Positions 8,623 to 17,053 of a stretch of 64,000 bases of DNA are shown piece by piece. Both the position numbers and the translations under genes were made by a program. The notes beneath the pieces were generated by a model. That model searched no databases and had not been told where the DNA came from. It was given only the letters and a program-made list of their open reading frames with translations. The stretch covers positions 2,294,001 through 2,358,000 of the forward strand of contig CP191518.1 in NCBI GenBank assembly GCA_050516505.1, given 5' to 3'. Positions within the stretch are counted from its first letter, which is position 1. Every line of letters starts with the position of its first letter. Origin of the DNA: Scandinavium ludwigii_A. GTDB taxonomy: Bacteria; Pseudomonadota; Gammaproteobacteria; Enterobacterales; Enterobacteriaceae.

Positions 8623-8668
8623 TGTAATCGATTACATTAACAGATCATTAAAAATGTAATCGATTTCA
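8623..8668. promoter_or_regulatory. Pair of LacI-type operators
   Basis: tgtaatcgattaca (8623-8636) is a perfect 14-bp palindrome. tgtaatcgatttca (8655-8668) is the same site with one mismatch. Their centres are 32 bp apart, about three helical turns, which would place bound dimers on one DNA face. The central CG with flanking dyad is typical of LacI/GalR proteins, and the adjacent divergent gene at 8762 encodes one. Confidence 0.8.
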
Positions 8669-8761
8669 GAAGGGTTGCCATCATGCCTGCGAATTATTTG
8701 ATACTATTGATGCAAATCTGGAATGTGCTTCACAAATAGCCACTGCGCTTAAAGGATCAGC

Positions 8762-9733
8762 ATGTCGATAGAGAAAGTCGCGCGTACTGCAGGTGTCTCC
8801 ACCGCCACCGTCTCCAGAGTGCTGAACGGCAATCCTGCGGTTAAGCCTGATACCCGTGACAAGGTACTCGCAGCCATTCAGTCCTGCGACTATCAGCCCA
8901 ACTTGCTAGCCCGTCAGCTTCGCACTGCGCGCAGTCGCATGTTATTGGTACTTGTCTCCAACATCACCAACCCCTTCTGTGCTCGCGTCGTGCGTGGCAT
9001 TGAAGAAGAAGCGGAAAAACACGGCTACCACATTCTTCTGTGTAACTCTGAATCCCGACTAACACGCGAATCCGCCTATCTGCAATTGCTGAGCGGCAAA
9101 GTCGTGGACGGCGTGATCACCATGGACGCCATCAGCTGTCTACCGGGCTTAACAACGCTTATCGGCGATTCTCCATGGGTGCAGTGCGGCGAAGGTGATC
9201 CGAGCTATAACGCCTCTTCCGTGACGATCGATAACTTCAAAGCGGCCGCGGCTGCGGTGGATCACCTTACCAGCAAGGGCTACAAGCGTATCGCACTGAT
9301 CAACGGCGATCTGCGTTATCTCTATTCCCAGCAGCGCGAGGCAGGCTACCGGTCGGCGACAAACAGTGCCTGGCAGGCCGTAGTTTATGCGGACAGTCTC
9401 GAATATCAGGCGGGTGTGCAGGCAATGGCGGAACTGTTCACCATGCCGGAGCCGCCGGACGCCGTATTTGCCATCTCGGACGCATTAGCCGGAGGTGCAT
9501 TACATTACGCCCACATGAACGGACTGCGAGTACCGCAAGACGTGGCAATTATGGGCTTCGACGGCGTGCCGTTTGGCTCGGTAACCAACCCGCCGCTGAC
9601 CACGGTCGAACAACCCATGCACCAGTTGGGCGTGCGCAGCGTACAGCTCCTGCTAGAGAGAATTGATAACCCGGAGGTGGAAACGGTGAATGAAATTCTG
9701 GACTGGAAACTGCTGGTGCGTGGTTCGGTGTAG
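8762..9733 (+). CDS. LacI-family transcriptional regulator
   Basis: 323 residues. The N-terminal HTH MSIEKVARTAGVSTATVSRV with hinge QPNLLARQLR (about 1-60) is followed by a periplasmic-binding-like sensor domain. CytR/GalR-like. aaaggatcagc precedes ATG 8762. It diverges from the transporter operon and the two TGTAATCGATTACA-like operators lie between, so it most simply represses that operon (and probably itself) until a catabolic intermediate binds. Its stop lies 8 bp from the IS-like terminal repeat, so the cassette is cut off immediately after it. Confidence 0.93.
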   Translation: MSIEKVARTAGVSTATVSRVLNGNPAVKPDTRDKVLAAIQSCDYQPNLLARQLRTARSRMLLVLVSNITNPFCARVVRGIEEEAEKHGYHILLCNSESRLTRESAYLQLLSGKVVDGVITMDAISCLPGLTTLIGDSPWVQCGEGDPSYNASSVTIDNFKAAAAAVDHLTSKGYKRIALINGDLRYLYSQQREAGYRSATNSAWQAVVYADSLEYQAGVQAMAELFTMPEPPDAVFAISDALAGGALHYAHMNGLRVPQDVAIMGFDGVPFGSVTNPPLTTVEQPMHQLGVRSVQLLLERIDNPEVETVNEILDWKLLVRGSV

Positions 9734-9741
9734 GGGGGAAC

Positions 9742-9850
9742 GGCTTTGTTGAATAAATCAGATTTGGGGCAAGCATCTTCGTAGCCGGTTGCAGTTGTCA
9801 GATAATACGCACGCTTTCTGGCATGCCTGCCTTCGTCAGCCTTGTTTGAG
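9742..9850 (-). mobile_element. Truncated end of an IS5-family (IS903-like) insertion sequence
   Basis: ggctttgttgaataaatc (9742-9759) is the 18-bp terminal inverted repeat known for IS903. The next ~90 bp (agattt..., aatacgcacgctttctggca, cctgccttcgtca) follow the subterminal sequence of that element as I remember it, with scattered differences. The element stops near 9850 and no transposase remains. It begins 8 bp after the LacI gene and abuts the duplicated host sequence at 9851. Identity is from recall of the IS903 end, not from a search. Confidence 0.75.
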
Positions 9851-9912
9851 TGCATTATTAACGAGCTGAACCTGTATTCAAAAACCTGAACATCCAGATG
9901 ATTTATTACACA
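9851..9912 (+). repeat. Right copy of the two-part direct repeat
   Basis: Bases 9851-9884 are identical to 2511-2544 (end of the NAD(P)-binding reductase gene). After one base, 9886-9912 match 3505-3531 at 25 of 27 positions. The two parts are joined here but are 960 bp apart on the left, so this looks like a copy of the locus from before the DUF1471/AraC segment was present, or a recombination scar that removed it. Confidence 0.8.
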
Positions 9913-10078
9913 TAAGAACTACTTTCTTCATATCTACCAACTTCTCCGAGGATGTCTCAGATGTATGTACTCGACCTGTTGAGCGTTGCTCCAATCCGGC
10001 AACTTTGTAATAAACCCGGTTATCCAGTACATCATGGCTCCACCCCGGTTCGACCCATACGCCCTGCTCCATCATCAT
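9878..10078 (-). other. Possible 66-codon open frame, unrecognised
   Basis: An open frame MMMEQGVWVEPGWSHDVLDN... of 66 residues with no recognised family. It starts with three consecutive Met codons and lacks a clear ribosome site. Its end runs into the duplicated repeat at 9851-9912, so if it was once a gene it is now a fragment. Equally likely non-coding. Confidence 0.25.
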
Positions 10079-10472
10079 GATGCGGATAGTAATGGATAAT
10101 CCAGTGCGTTAACTCTTGTCCTGCCGCCACGTTGGCAGGCATTCAGGACCACACAGCCAAACCACATCGTGATCACATTAATACTCTTTTTTATTTTGGT
10201 TTATTTCATAATCAAGAAATTCAAATTCTAAACATAGCTCTTTAAATTCATTGCATTATGTGATCATGACAAAAAATCTGATCGCAAATAAGCATTTTCA
10301 AATTTGCATTACCAGGTCTTAATTTCATAGAATCTTCACTTGAAGGTATTCAGATACAGTGCCATTGATAGATGTGCCTCTTGAATATGCAATGCTTCCT
10401 TAATATGCAATGGAGGTATTAACATTCAGTGCGGTAATATTTTTATCTTACTAAAGATAATGAGAAATTAAA
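10079..10472. other. AT-rich region upstream of the fimbrial adhesin
   Basis: About 390 bp without a gene, clearly AT-rich compared with the catabolic cluster to the left. Direct 11-bp repeats aatatgcaatg lie at 10384-10394 and 10402-10412. The related strings gaaggtattcagatacagtg and ggaggtattaacattcagtg occur near 10343 and 10412. AT-rich DNA ahead of a fimbrial gene is a usual H-NS target; I see no site-specific inversion repeats. Confidence 0.4.
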
Positions 10473-11504
10473 GTGAAGAAATCAATATTCCTATTCTCCT
10501 TAGCTAAGTTAATTGCCTTGCTCAGCGTTGCATTTATCTCATTGCCCGCTATGGCAAATGGTAATTGCACTAATGTCAATGGACCTAACCAAATTAATAT
10601 CGCCACCGGCAACCTACCCATTTCCTCCCCCGAAAGTAATATTCCAGGTTATATACTGGATAAAGCGTATAACTGGAGCGGTTACAAGACGACTTTTGAG
10701 TGTGCTTGTACGGCTAATGGCAACTGGGTATTAACCTCTGTCATGCTGTTACCTGACGCCGGAGGTGGTTGGTATAGTTACAACGATTACCTCGATATGA
10801 AATTGACGATTGTCAAAATAGGTGGCATAGGCGATATGGATGTGCCATTTGCTAATCTGGTTGCAGAAGGGACTAAATGCTTTTCCGGGGCCAAAACATT
10901 TTCGAATGCATCCGGGACCAATGGCTATATTTCTTTGCGGATAAAGCGATCATTTGTTGGGGTTGTCAATTTACCGCAAATAAAAGTTGCTGAAATATAT
11001 GCCTGCTTAGCAAATGATAAAATTTGTGACAATTCTAGCCTGCCAACCGATGAGTATTATTTTTCAGGTACCGTGACAGTACCGCAAAACTGTGTGATTA
11101 ATGCAGGTACGCAACTATCTGTTCCATTAGGTGATTTTTACAGCAGTGATTTTAAAACTGTCGGGCAAAAACCCGATAACTACACCCCAAAATCTTTTAC
11201 AGTGCCGATCACCTGCAATGACATGAGCGCCACTGCAAATCTGACATTGCGTATTGAAGGTAATGCTTCTGTTGATATTCCTGATGCCTTGCAATCAGAC
11301 AACAGTGATGTAGGCGTGATTGTGACCGATGACAGCGGCCATTCATTGGTGCCTAACGATGTGACCAGTAAGATCCCTTTTCAGTTGGATGCCAATTACA
11401 GTTCTAATATCACGTTATATGCTTATCCAGTTGGCACCACTGGCAATACGCCGGCAGTAGGTACATTTACCACACTGGCTTATTTACGAATTGATTTTGC
11501 TTAA
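10473..11504 (+). CDS. Fimbrial tip adhesin-like protein
   Basis: 343 residues from a GTG start, the first in-frame start preceding a good signal peptide (MKKSIFLFSLAKLIALLSVA...ANG, cleavage about residue 28). The N-terminal half is Cys-containing and has no subunit similarity. The C-terminal ~140 residues (from FSGTVTVPQNCVINAGTQLS) form a pilin domain with the pair C-x~35-C. This two-domain layout and length match fimbrial adhesins such as BcfD. It lies upstream of the operon, 460 bp before the major subunit, not after the usher where Bcf-like operons carry it. Receptor unknown. Confidence 0.8.
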   Translation: MKKSIFLFSLAKLIALLSVAFISLPAMANGNCTNVNGPNQINIATGNLPISSPESNIPGYILDKAYNWSGYKTTFECACTANGNWVLTSVMLLPDAGGGWYSYNDYLDMKLTIVKIGGIGDMDVPFANLVAEGTKCFSGAKTFSNASGTNGYISLRIKRSFVGVVNLPQIKVAEIYACLANDKICDNSSLPTDEYYFSGTVTVPQNCVINAGTQLSVPLGDFYSSDFKTVGQKPDNYTPKSFTVPITCNDMSATANLTLRIEGNASVDIPDALQSDNSDVGVIVTDDSGHSLVPNDVTSKIPFQLDANYSSNITLYAYPVGTTGNTPAVGTFTTLAYLRIDFA

Positions 11505-11964
11505 TGACGCCGCACGTTGAACAGACGTAACCCTGCAATAAACAAAAATGATTATCAGTTGACGTGAACATTGATTTTTCCTTTTAAATAATTAACGACG
11601 GATAATTTACTGGTAATACAACCGATGGGCCATGGAATGGAACTTACAGCTCCACGCAGGTATTTTTGCCATCCATCCAACCTGTTCATTACTTGTTTTT
11701 TAGAACATTGAATCATATAACCAAAGAGTTTGAATTGTCATTAACATCATAAGCTTAAGAATGTTTTTCAGGATATTTAATCGCGTCGAGATTTTTGATG
11801 TTTGCATCGATTAAGTCGTATTTCGTAGTATCTCGCCTGTGGGTGCCAGCCGAGTCAGTTATTTATGTTGTTGCCCTCTACGGTACCGTACCTGCGTTAG
11901 ATGCATTTTTATGCACCTGACATAATAACCCGGATGTTAAATCTACTCATATTAAGGACTCATT
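11505..11964. other. Promoter region of the fimbrial operon
   Basis: 460 bp without a gene, AT-rich. It holds a 12-bp palindrome tacggtaccgta (11879-11890) and just after it a small dyad tgcattttta tgca (about 11903-11916), both 50-85 bp before the major subunit start. The operon promoter probably lies here. No FimB/FimE-type inverted repeats were found. Confidence 0.4.
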
Positions 11965-12504
11965 ATGATGTTTAAAAACATTGCCTACACCACATTAACT
12001 GCTGCGTTATTCGCTGCGGGTGCAGCTCATGCTGAAGCGATAACCATAGAAGGTGGAACCGTCGATTTTACCGGCGAAGTGGTTGATCCGGCATGTACCG
12101 CCGTCGCCAGCACCCCTACTGTCACGCTGGATCCCGTATCAAGCACATTGCTGGCCTCCGCAGGTCAACCTGCCGGTCAACAAAAAGACTTCAGCATCAC
12201 TCTTCAAAATTGCAGCGCCACCGTGCTCAAAAATGTTGGTATTACCTTTAATGGTACCGGGGACGACACCCTACCTAACGCACTGAAGAACACCGCCAGC
12301 GCTGGGGCCGCAACACACGTTGCGCTCCAGCTGTACGGCCCAGATGACCAGATTTTGGCGCTGGGCAGCGACTCCTCAATTGTTGCCGTACAGGATGGTG
12401 CCGACACAGCCATTCCGTTCAAAGTTGACTATATCGCGACTGATGCCGCGGCAACGGCCGGTAGTGTGGCTGCGACTGCGACATTTAACATCAATTACTC
12501 CTGA
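11965..12504 (+). CDS. Major fimbrial subunit
   Basis: 179 residues: signal peptide MMFKNIAYTTLTAALFAAGA ending AHA (about 23 residues), then a type-1 pilin domain. It has the conserved Cys pair (DPACTAV and LQNCSATV), the FTGEVVDPAC opening strand and a C-terminal chaperone-binding strand ending ATATFNINYS. ggactcatt precedes the ATG. First gene of a six-gene chaperone-usher operon and closest to BcfA-type subunits by gene order. The low-complexity Ala/Thr-rich body is usual for major pilins. Confidence 0.9.
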   Translation: MMFKNIAYTTLTAALFAAGAAHAEAITIEGGTVDFTGEVVDPACTAVASTPTVTLDPVSSTLLASAGQPAGQQKDFSITLQNCSATVLKNVGITFNGTGDDTLPNALKNTASAGAATHVALQLYGPDDQILALGSDSSIVAVQDGADTAIPFKVDYIATDAAATAGSVAATATFNINYS

Positions 12505-12598
12505 TGGAGTGAATACCTCCGTGCGTGCACGGAGGCTGCTTTTGGCTCTGCTAACGGAAGGGCTGGAGTCAGGTAACAGGTAAAAAGGGAACAGACTT

Positions 12599-13315
12599 AT
12601 GAAGAACAAAAACACGATGAATAACCGCAACGCGATAACTGCTCTTTGTAGCGCTGGGCTGTTGTCAATGGCGATGGTTGCCTCAGCCTGCGCCAGCAGC
12701 GGGGGTATTGCGCTGGGTGCCACACGGATTATTTATCCGCAGGGGGCAAAAGAAGCCTCGCTGTCACTGAGCAACACCTCTACCGGGAATGTCTATCTGA
12801 TTCAGTCGTGGATAACCAATGCTGATGGCAGTAAATCTGCAGATTTTGTGCTGACGCCCCCCCTGTTCACCATGAAACCGAAAAAAGAGAACACATTGCG
12901 GATTATGTACAACGGGCCGGCACTGCCCAGCGATCGGGAAAGTGTGTTCTACCTCAACAGCAAAGCGATTCCGTCTGTCGATAAAAATAGCCTGAAAGGC
13001 AATACCTTGCAGATCGCCACCCAGAGCGTCATCAAATTATTTGTACGCCCGAAGCATCTCCCGTCGAACTCAATTGACGCACCAAAACAACTGACCTGCC
13101 GGGTCGATGGTGGCCGTGTGACGGTTAAAAATCCGTCCCCTTATTTTGTCACCCTGGTCCAGTTCACTGTGGGCGGTCAAAAATTGCCGAATTCCATGGT
13201 CTCGCCAATGGGTTCACTGACGGTTGATGTTCCTGGGCATAAAAACGGTGCCGTACGTTTTCAGACGGTCAATGACTACGGCGCCAATACCGCCACGCAA
13301 TCTTGCGGCGCGTGA
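12599..13315 (+). CDS. Periplasmic fimbrial chaperone (PapD-like), first
   Basis: 238 residues: signal peptide through ACASS (about 35), then the two Ig-like domains of PapD chaperones. GIALGATRIIYPQGAKEASLSL is the N-terminal G1-type region with the conserved Arg, and FVLTPPLFTMKPKKENTLRI is the family signature. It shuttles unfolded subunits to the usher by donor-strand complementation. A Met at codon 7 (12617) is an alternative start; aaaaagggaacag precedes 12599. It lies directly ahead of the usher gene. Confidence 0.93.
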   Translation: MKNKNTMNNRNAITALCSAGLLSMAMVASACASSGGIALGATRIIYPQGAKEASLSLSNTSTGNVYLIQSWITNADGSKSADFVLTPPLFTMKPKKENTLRIMYNGPALPSDRESVFYLNSKAIPSVDKNSLKGNTLQIATQSVIKLFVRPKHLPSNSIDAPKQLTCRVDGGRVTVKNPSPYFVTLVQFTVGGQKLPNSMVSPMGSLTVDVPGHKNGAVRFQTVNDYGANTATQSCGA

Positions 13316-13396
13316 GGCCCCACAACCTGACTAAAAAGGAACGCTAATGCGTCGGCAGAATGCCGGCCACAGGTGTGCACGAAGGAAAGGGATATT

Positions 13397-15991
13397 ATGC
13401 CAGTGCAAAATAAATCTTATAAAATAGCGCCTCTGGCTGTTGCGATTGCGATGGCATCTGCGAATGGATATGCCGATGAATACTTTAATCCGGCATTTTT
13501 ATCTGACGATCCTTCAGCCGTTGCTGATCTGTCTCGTTTCGAAGGGGGTACACAGGCCCCCGGCACCTATCGCGTTGATATTTATCTCAACGATACGTTT
13601 CAGTCGCGAAAAGATATTCAATTCCAGGCGGCTACGGCCCTTCCCTCAGCGGGAGCCGATGAGACCGGCCTGGCCCCGTGTCTGACTCCGGCCCAGTTAA
13701 GCGCCATGGGGGTTAACATCGAGGGAAAACCTGCGCTCGCCGAAGCGGACCAGGATAAATGTCTGGATATTGCCACGTCCATCGAAGGGGCAACCACTCA
13801 GTTTAACTTTGAGCAGTTGCGTCTGGATATTAGCGTTCCTCAGGCAATGATGAACAATTCTGCCCGTGGTTATATCCCGCCCTCACAGTGGGATGAAGGC
13901 ATCAACGCCCTGATGTTGAACTACAATTTTAGCGGCTCGAATAACGACGACAAACAAAGCGGCGTCAGCAATAACTATTTTTTGGGCTTGCACAGCGGCC
14001 TGAATCTCGGCCCTTGGCGCCTGCGTGACTATTCGACCTGGAACTACAGTAGCAGTAGTCATAACAGCAACAGCGACTGGCAACATATCAATACCTGGAT
14101 TGAGCGGGCGATCATTCCTTTGCGCAGTGAGCTGGTCATCGGCGACAGCACCACGCCGTCAGATGTCTTTGACAGCCTGAGTTTTCGCGGGGTGCAACTG
14201 GCCTCCGATGACAATATGCTGCCAGATAGTCTGCGTGGCTTTGCCCCGACCATACGCGGGATCGCGCGTACCCATGCCCAAGTGACCATTCGTCAGAATG
14301 GTTACACCATCTATCAAAGTTACGTCCCGCCCGGCGCGTTCGAAATCAATGACCTGTTTCCGACCTCATCCAGTGGTGACTTGATGGTCGAAGTTAAAGA
14401 GACGGACGGCAGCGTTAACGTTTATTCCGTGCCTTATGCCTCTGTACCGGTACTGCAACGCGAAGGTCATCTCAAATATGCGGTCACCGCAGGCAAGTAT
14501 CGCAGTAATTCGGAACAGCAGGATGACGTCAATTTTGCGCAGTCTACGCTGCTGTGGGGTTTGCCCGCCGGGTTTACGGCCTATGGCGGCACGCAAGTAG
14601 CGAAGAACTACAATGCCTTTGCTCTCGGATTGGGCGTCAACATTGGTACCTTTGGCGCATTGTCCGTGGATGTGACTCAAGCTAACAGTATTCTGGCCGA
14701 TGACAGTCAACACAGCGGCGCCTCGCTACGCTTTTTGTACGGTAAATCACTCAACAGCACCGGAACTAACTTTCAGTTGGTCGGCTATCGTTACTCGACA
14801 GAAGGGTTTTATACCCTCGAAGAGAGTACCCGGGAGCGCATGAATGGCTACGCCCGTAATCCACAAAGTGACGATCCTCAATCCCAGGTCACTCCCAGTG
14901 ACTATTACGATCTGCGCAATAACAAGCGGGACAAAATCCAGCTCAACATTTCACAACAACTTGGCAGCAATGGGTCAGTCTATATCAACGGCAGTCGCCA
15001 GACTTACTGGCGAACGGGAGTCGTCAACACGCTGGTTCAGACCGGATACAGCGGCAACCTGTACGGTGTTTCATGGACGCTCAATTACAGCTACAACAAA
15101 GTCCCTGGGCTGCGCGAGGCAGATAACCGTGTCGCGTTGGGCATTTCAATCCCGCTTGGCCAGTGGCTGACCCCTTCGGGGGACATAACGCGCCAACAAC
15201 ATAATGCCTATGCGACCTATAGCATCAGTAATGATACACGTGGACACACCACCCAGAATGCTGGCTTAAGCGGTACGCTGCTGGAAGATGACAATCTGAA
15301 TTACAACATTCAACAGGGTTATCAGAACCAGGGCGGCGGCGCCAGCGGGTCAGTCAGCATGAATTATGATGGTTCCTGGGGAAGTGCCAATGCAGGCTAT
15401 AACTACAGCGATAACGGCAACTATCAGCAGGTCAATTACGGATTCAGCGGCTCCCTGGTTGCGCACCGTAATGGCCTGACACTTTCCCAACCATTGGGTG
15501 AAACCAACGTCCTGATCGCAGCACCTGGTGCCGACGATGTGAAAGTAGAAGGTAACGCCGGGTTGCGCACCGACTGGCGAGGCTATGCCGTCGTTCCTTA
15601 TGCCACCACCTATCGCCGAAACCGTTTGGCACTGGATACCACCACCCTGCCGGAAAACGTCGATCTGGACGATACCGTGGTCAATGTAGTGCCGACCCGC
15701 GGCGCGTTGGTACGTGCCAGTTTTGACACCCATGTCGGCGCTCGAGCCCTGATAAATCTGACCCATAACGGCAACGTGGTCCCCTTTGGTGCAATCGTCA
15801 CCACAGAGAAAGGCAGTAACAGTATTGTCGGCGATGACGGGCAGGTGTATTTGTCCGGTCTGGAGCAGAAAGGCGAGCTGACGGTACGCTGGGGGGACGG
15901 TGACGCCCGCCAGTGTGTAGTGACATATCGCCTGCCAGACGATGCCAGCCGTAATGCCATCAACAAACTCACGCGAGAGTGCCAGTCATGA
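13397..15991 (+). CDS. Outer-membrane fimbrial usher
   Basis: 864 residues from ATG 13397, chosen because gaaggaaaggga is 6-7 bp upstream and the signal peptide (MPVQNKSYKIAPLAVAIAMA...GYA) follows; an upstream in-frame start at 13373 has neither. FimD/PapC family: N-terminal chaperone-binding domain (DEYFNPAFLSDDPSAVADLS), a 24-strand beta-barrel with plug, and C-terminal domains ending with the expected Cys in RQCVVTYRLP. It secretes and orders the subunits. Its stop overlaps the next gene (ATGA at 15988). Confidence 0.95.
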   Translation: MPVQNKSYKIAPLAVAIAMASANGYADEYFNPAFLSDDPSAVADLSRFEGGTQAPGTYRVDIYLNDTFQSRKDIQFQAATALPSAGADETGLAPCLTPAQLSAMGVNIEGKPALAEADQDKCLDIATSIEGATTQFNFEQLRLDISVPQAMMNNSARGYIPPSQWDEGINALMLNYNFSGSNNDDKQSGVSNNYFLGLHSGLNLGPWRLRDYSTWNYSSSSHNSNSDWQHINTWIERAIIPLRSELVIGDSTTPSDVFDSLSFRGVQLASDDNMLPDSLRGFAPTIRGIARTHAQVTIRQNGYTIYQSYVPPGAFEINDLFPTSSSGDLMVEVKETDGSVNVYSVPYASVPVLQREGHLKYAVTAGKYRSNSEQQDDVNFAQSTLLWGLPAGFTAYGGTQVAKNYNAFALGLGVNIGTFGALSVDVTQANSILADDSQHSGASLRFLYGKSLNSTGTNFQLVGYRYSTEGFYTLEESTRERMNGYARNPQSDDPQSQVTPSDYYDLRNNKRDKIQLNISQQLGSNGSVYINGSRQTYWRTGVVNTLVQTGYSGNLYGVSWTLNYSYNKVPGLREADNRVALGISIPLGQWLTPSGDITRQQHNAYATYSISNDTRGHTTQNAGLSGTLLEDDNLNYNIQQGYQNQGGGASGSVSMNYDGSWGSANAGYNYSDNGNYQQVNYGFSGSLVAHRNGLTLSQPLGETNVLIAAPGADDVKVEGNAGLRTDWRGYAVVPYATTYRRNRLALDTTTLPENVDLDDTVVNVVPTRGALVRASFDTHVGARALINLTHNGNVVPFGAIVTTEKGSNSIVGDDGQVYLSGLEQKGELTVRWGDGDARQCVVTYRLPDDASRNAINKLTRECQS

Positions 15992-16512
15992 AGTCGACAT
16001 TATTAAGCTCATCCCTACTTATTAGTTTGCTGGCGGTGTCGGCAAGCCTCAGAGCAGAAACCTATAACCTGCAAATGACCGGCACGATCCTTTCCCGAAC
16101 CTGTGAGGTGGAAAATGAGACGCAAACGGTCGATATCGGTAAGTTTTCAGCATCAGATTTTACATCAACCGGGAGCGTCAGCGCGCAAAAAGCGTTTGAT
16201 ATCAAACTCACTGGCTGTGATGCCTCCGTCAGCGGTGTGGTTATCCGCTTTTCTGGCACCGCTGATAAAGACAATTCGCGACTACTGGCACTTTCCGATG
16301 GCGACAATATGGCCAAAGGTGTCGGCATAGAGATAGTCGACAACAAGTCATGGATATTGATACCGATTAACTTTGATGGCGTTCCCGCCTATTCGCTCAC
16401 ACCTGGCGTGGACAACACCCTGACTTTCGCCCTGAGGTATAAATCGACGCAGGATGTCGTTGTCCCGGGTAATGCCGCAGCGGTGATGTATTTTGATTTG
16501 CAGTATCAATGA
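15988..16512 (+). CDS. Minor fimbrial subunit (first)
   Basis: 174 residues from ATG 15988, which overlaps the usher stop as ATGA; an upstream GTG at 15979 is less likely. Signal peptide MKSTLLSSSLLISLLAVSAS ending LRA. Pilin domain with Cys pair RTCEVEN and TGCDASV and C-terminal strand AAVMYFDLQYQ. It is paralogous to the following subunit. By position it corresponds to the BcfE slot, directly after the usher where the adhesin gene would normally lie. Confidence 0.9.
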   Translation: MKSTLLSSSLLISLLAVSASLRAETYNLQMTGTILSRTCEVENETQTVDIGKFSASDFTSTGSVSAQKAFDIKLTGCDASVSGVVIRFSGTADKDNSRLLALSDGDNMAKGVGIEIVDNKSWILIPINFDGVPAYSLTPGVDNTLTFALRYKSTQDVVVPGNAAAVMYFDLQYQ

Positions 16513-16522
16513 GGAGTTGCTG

Positions 16523-17053
16523 ATGATACGTCCAGTTTTTCGCGGTATTACCGCACTCTCCCTGTTCGCCTTGTGGACAGCAAGCCCAGTTTCACAGGCC
16601 GGAACAATCAATATTACCGGTTCTATTGACGGCAATACCTGTTTCGTCTCAGCGGATTCAAGGGCTTTGCTGGTCAAATTTGGCTCGGTCAGTAGTCAAC
16701 GCTTTACCGATTCCGGAGATGGCGGACGATATGAACCTTTCACCATCTTGCTGGAGAAATGCGGGAACACTGCAAGCAATGTCACGGTGACATTTACGGG
16801 TACTGCTGACAGCAGCAACCCTGAATTGCTGGCATTGACCGCTGATGCGGGTGCAGCAAAGGGGGTAGCGATTGCCGTCTATGACAATAACAAAACGCTT
16901 ATCCCGCTGGGTCAGCCAGGTGGGAGTACCGAACTTTCGCCTAACCAGAGCACTGTTACCATGACTTTTTATGCCCGTTACCTGGCGAACGGAGAAACTG
17001 TCTCCGCGGGTACGGCTAATTCATCTGCAACATTTATGCTTAATTATGCGTAA
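16523..17053 (+). CDS. Minor fimbrial subunit (second)
   Basis: 176 residues from ATG 16523, preceded by gaggagttgctg; a longer frame from 16493 lies inside the previous gene. Signal peptide MIRPVFRGITALSLFALWTA ending SQA. Pilin domain with Cys pair GNTCFVS and EKCGNTA and the shared stretch TFTGTADSSNPELLALT, also seen in its neighbour. The final strand SATFMLNYA is the donor strand for chaperone or neighbour. BcfF-like by position. Confidence 0.9.
   Translation: MIRPVFRGITALSLFALWTASPVSQAGTINITGSIDGNTCFVSADSRALLVKFGSVSSQRFTDSGDGGRYEPFTILLEKCGNTASNVTVTFTGTADSSNPELLALTADAGAAKGVAIAVYDNNKTLIPLGQPGGSTELSPNQSTVTMTFYARYLANGETVSAGTANSSATFMLNYA

Noticed and set aside
10079..11964. Invertible (phase-variable) fimbrial promoter of the fimS type
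   Set aside because: No pair of inverted repeats 200-350 bp apart and no FimB/FimE-type recombinase gene nearby.
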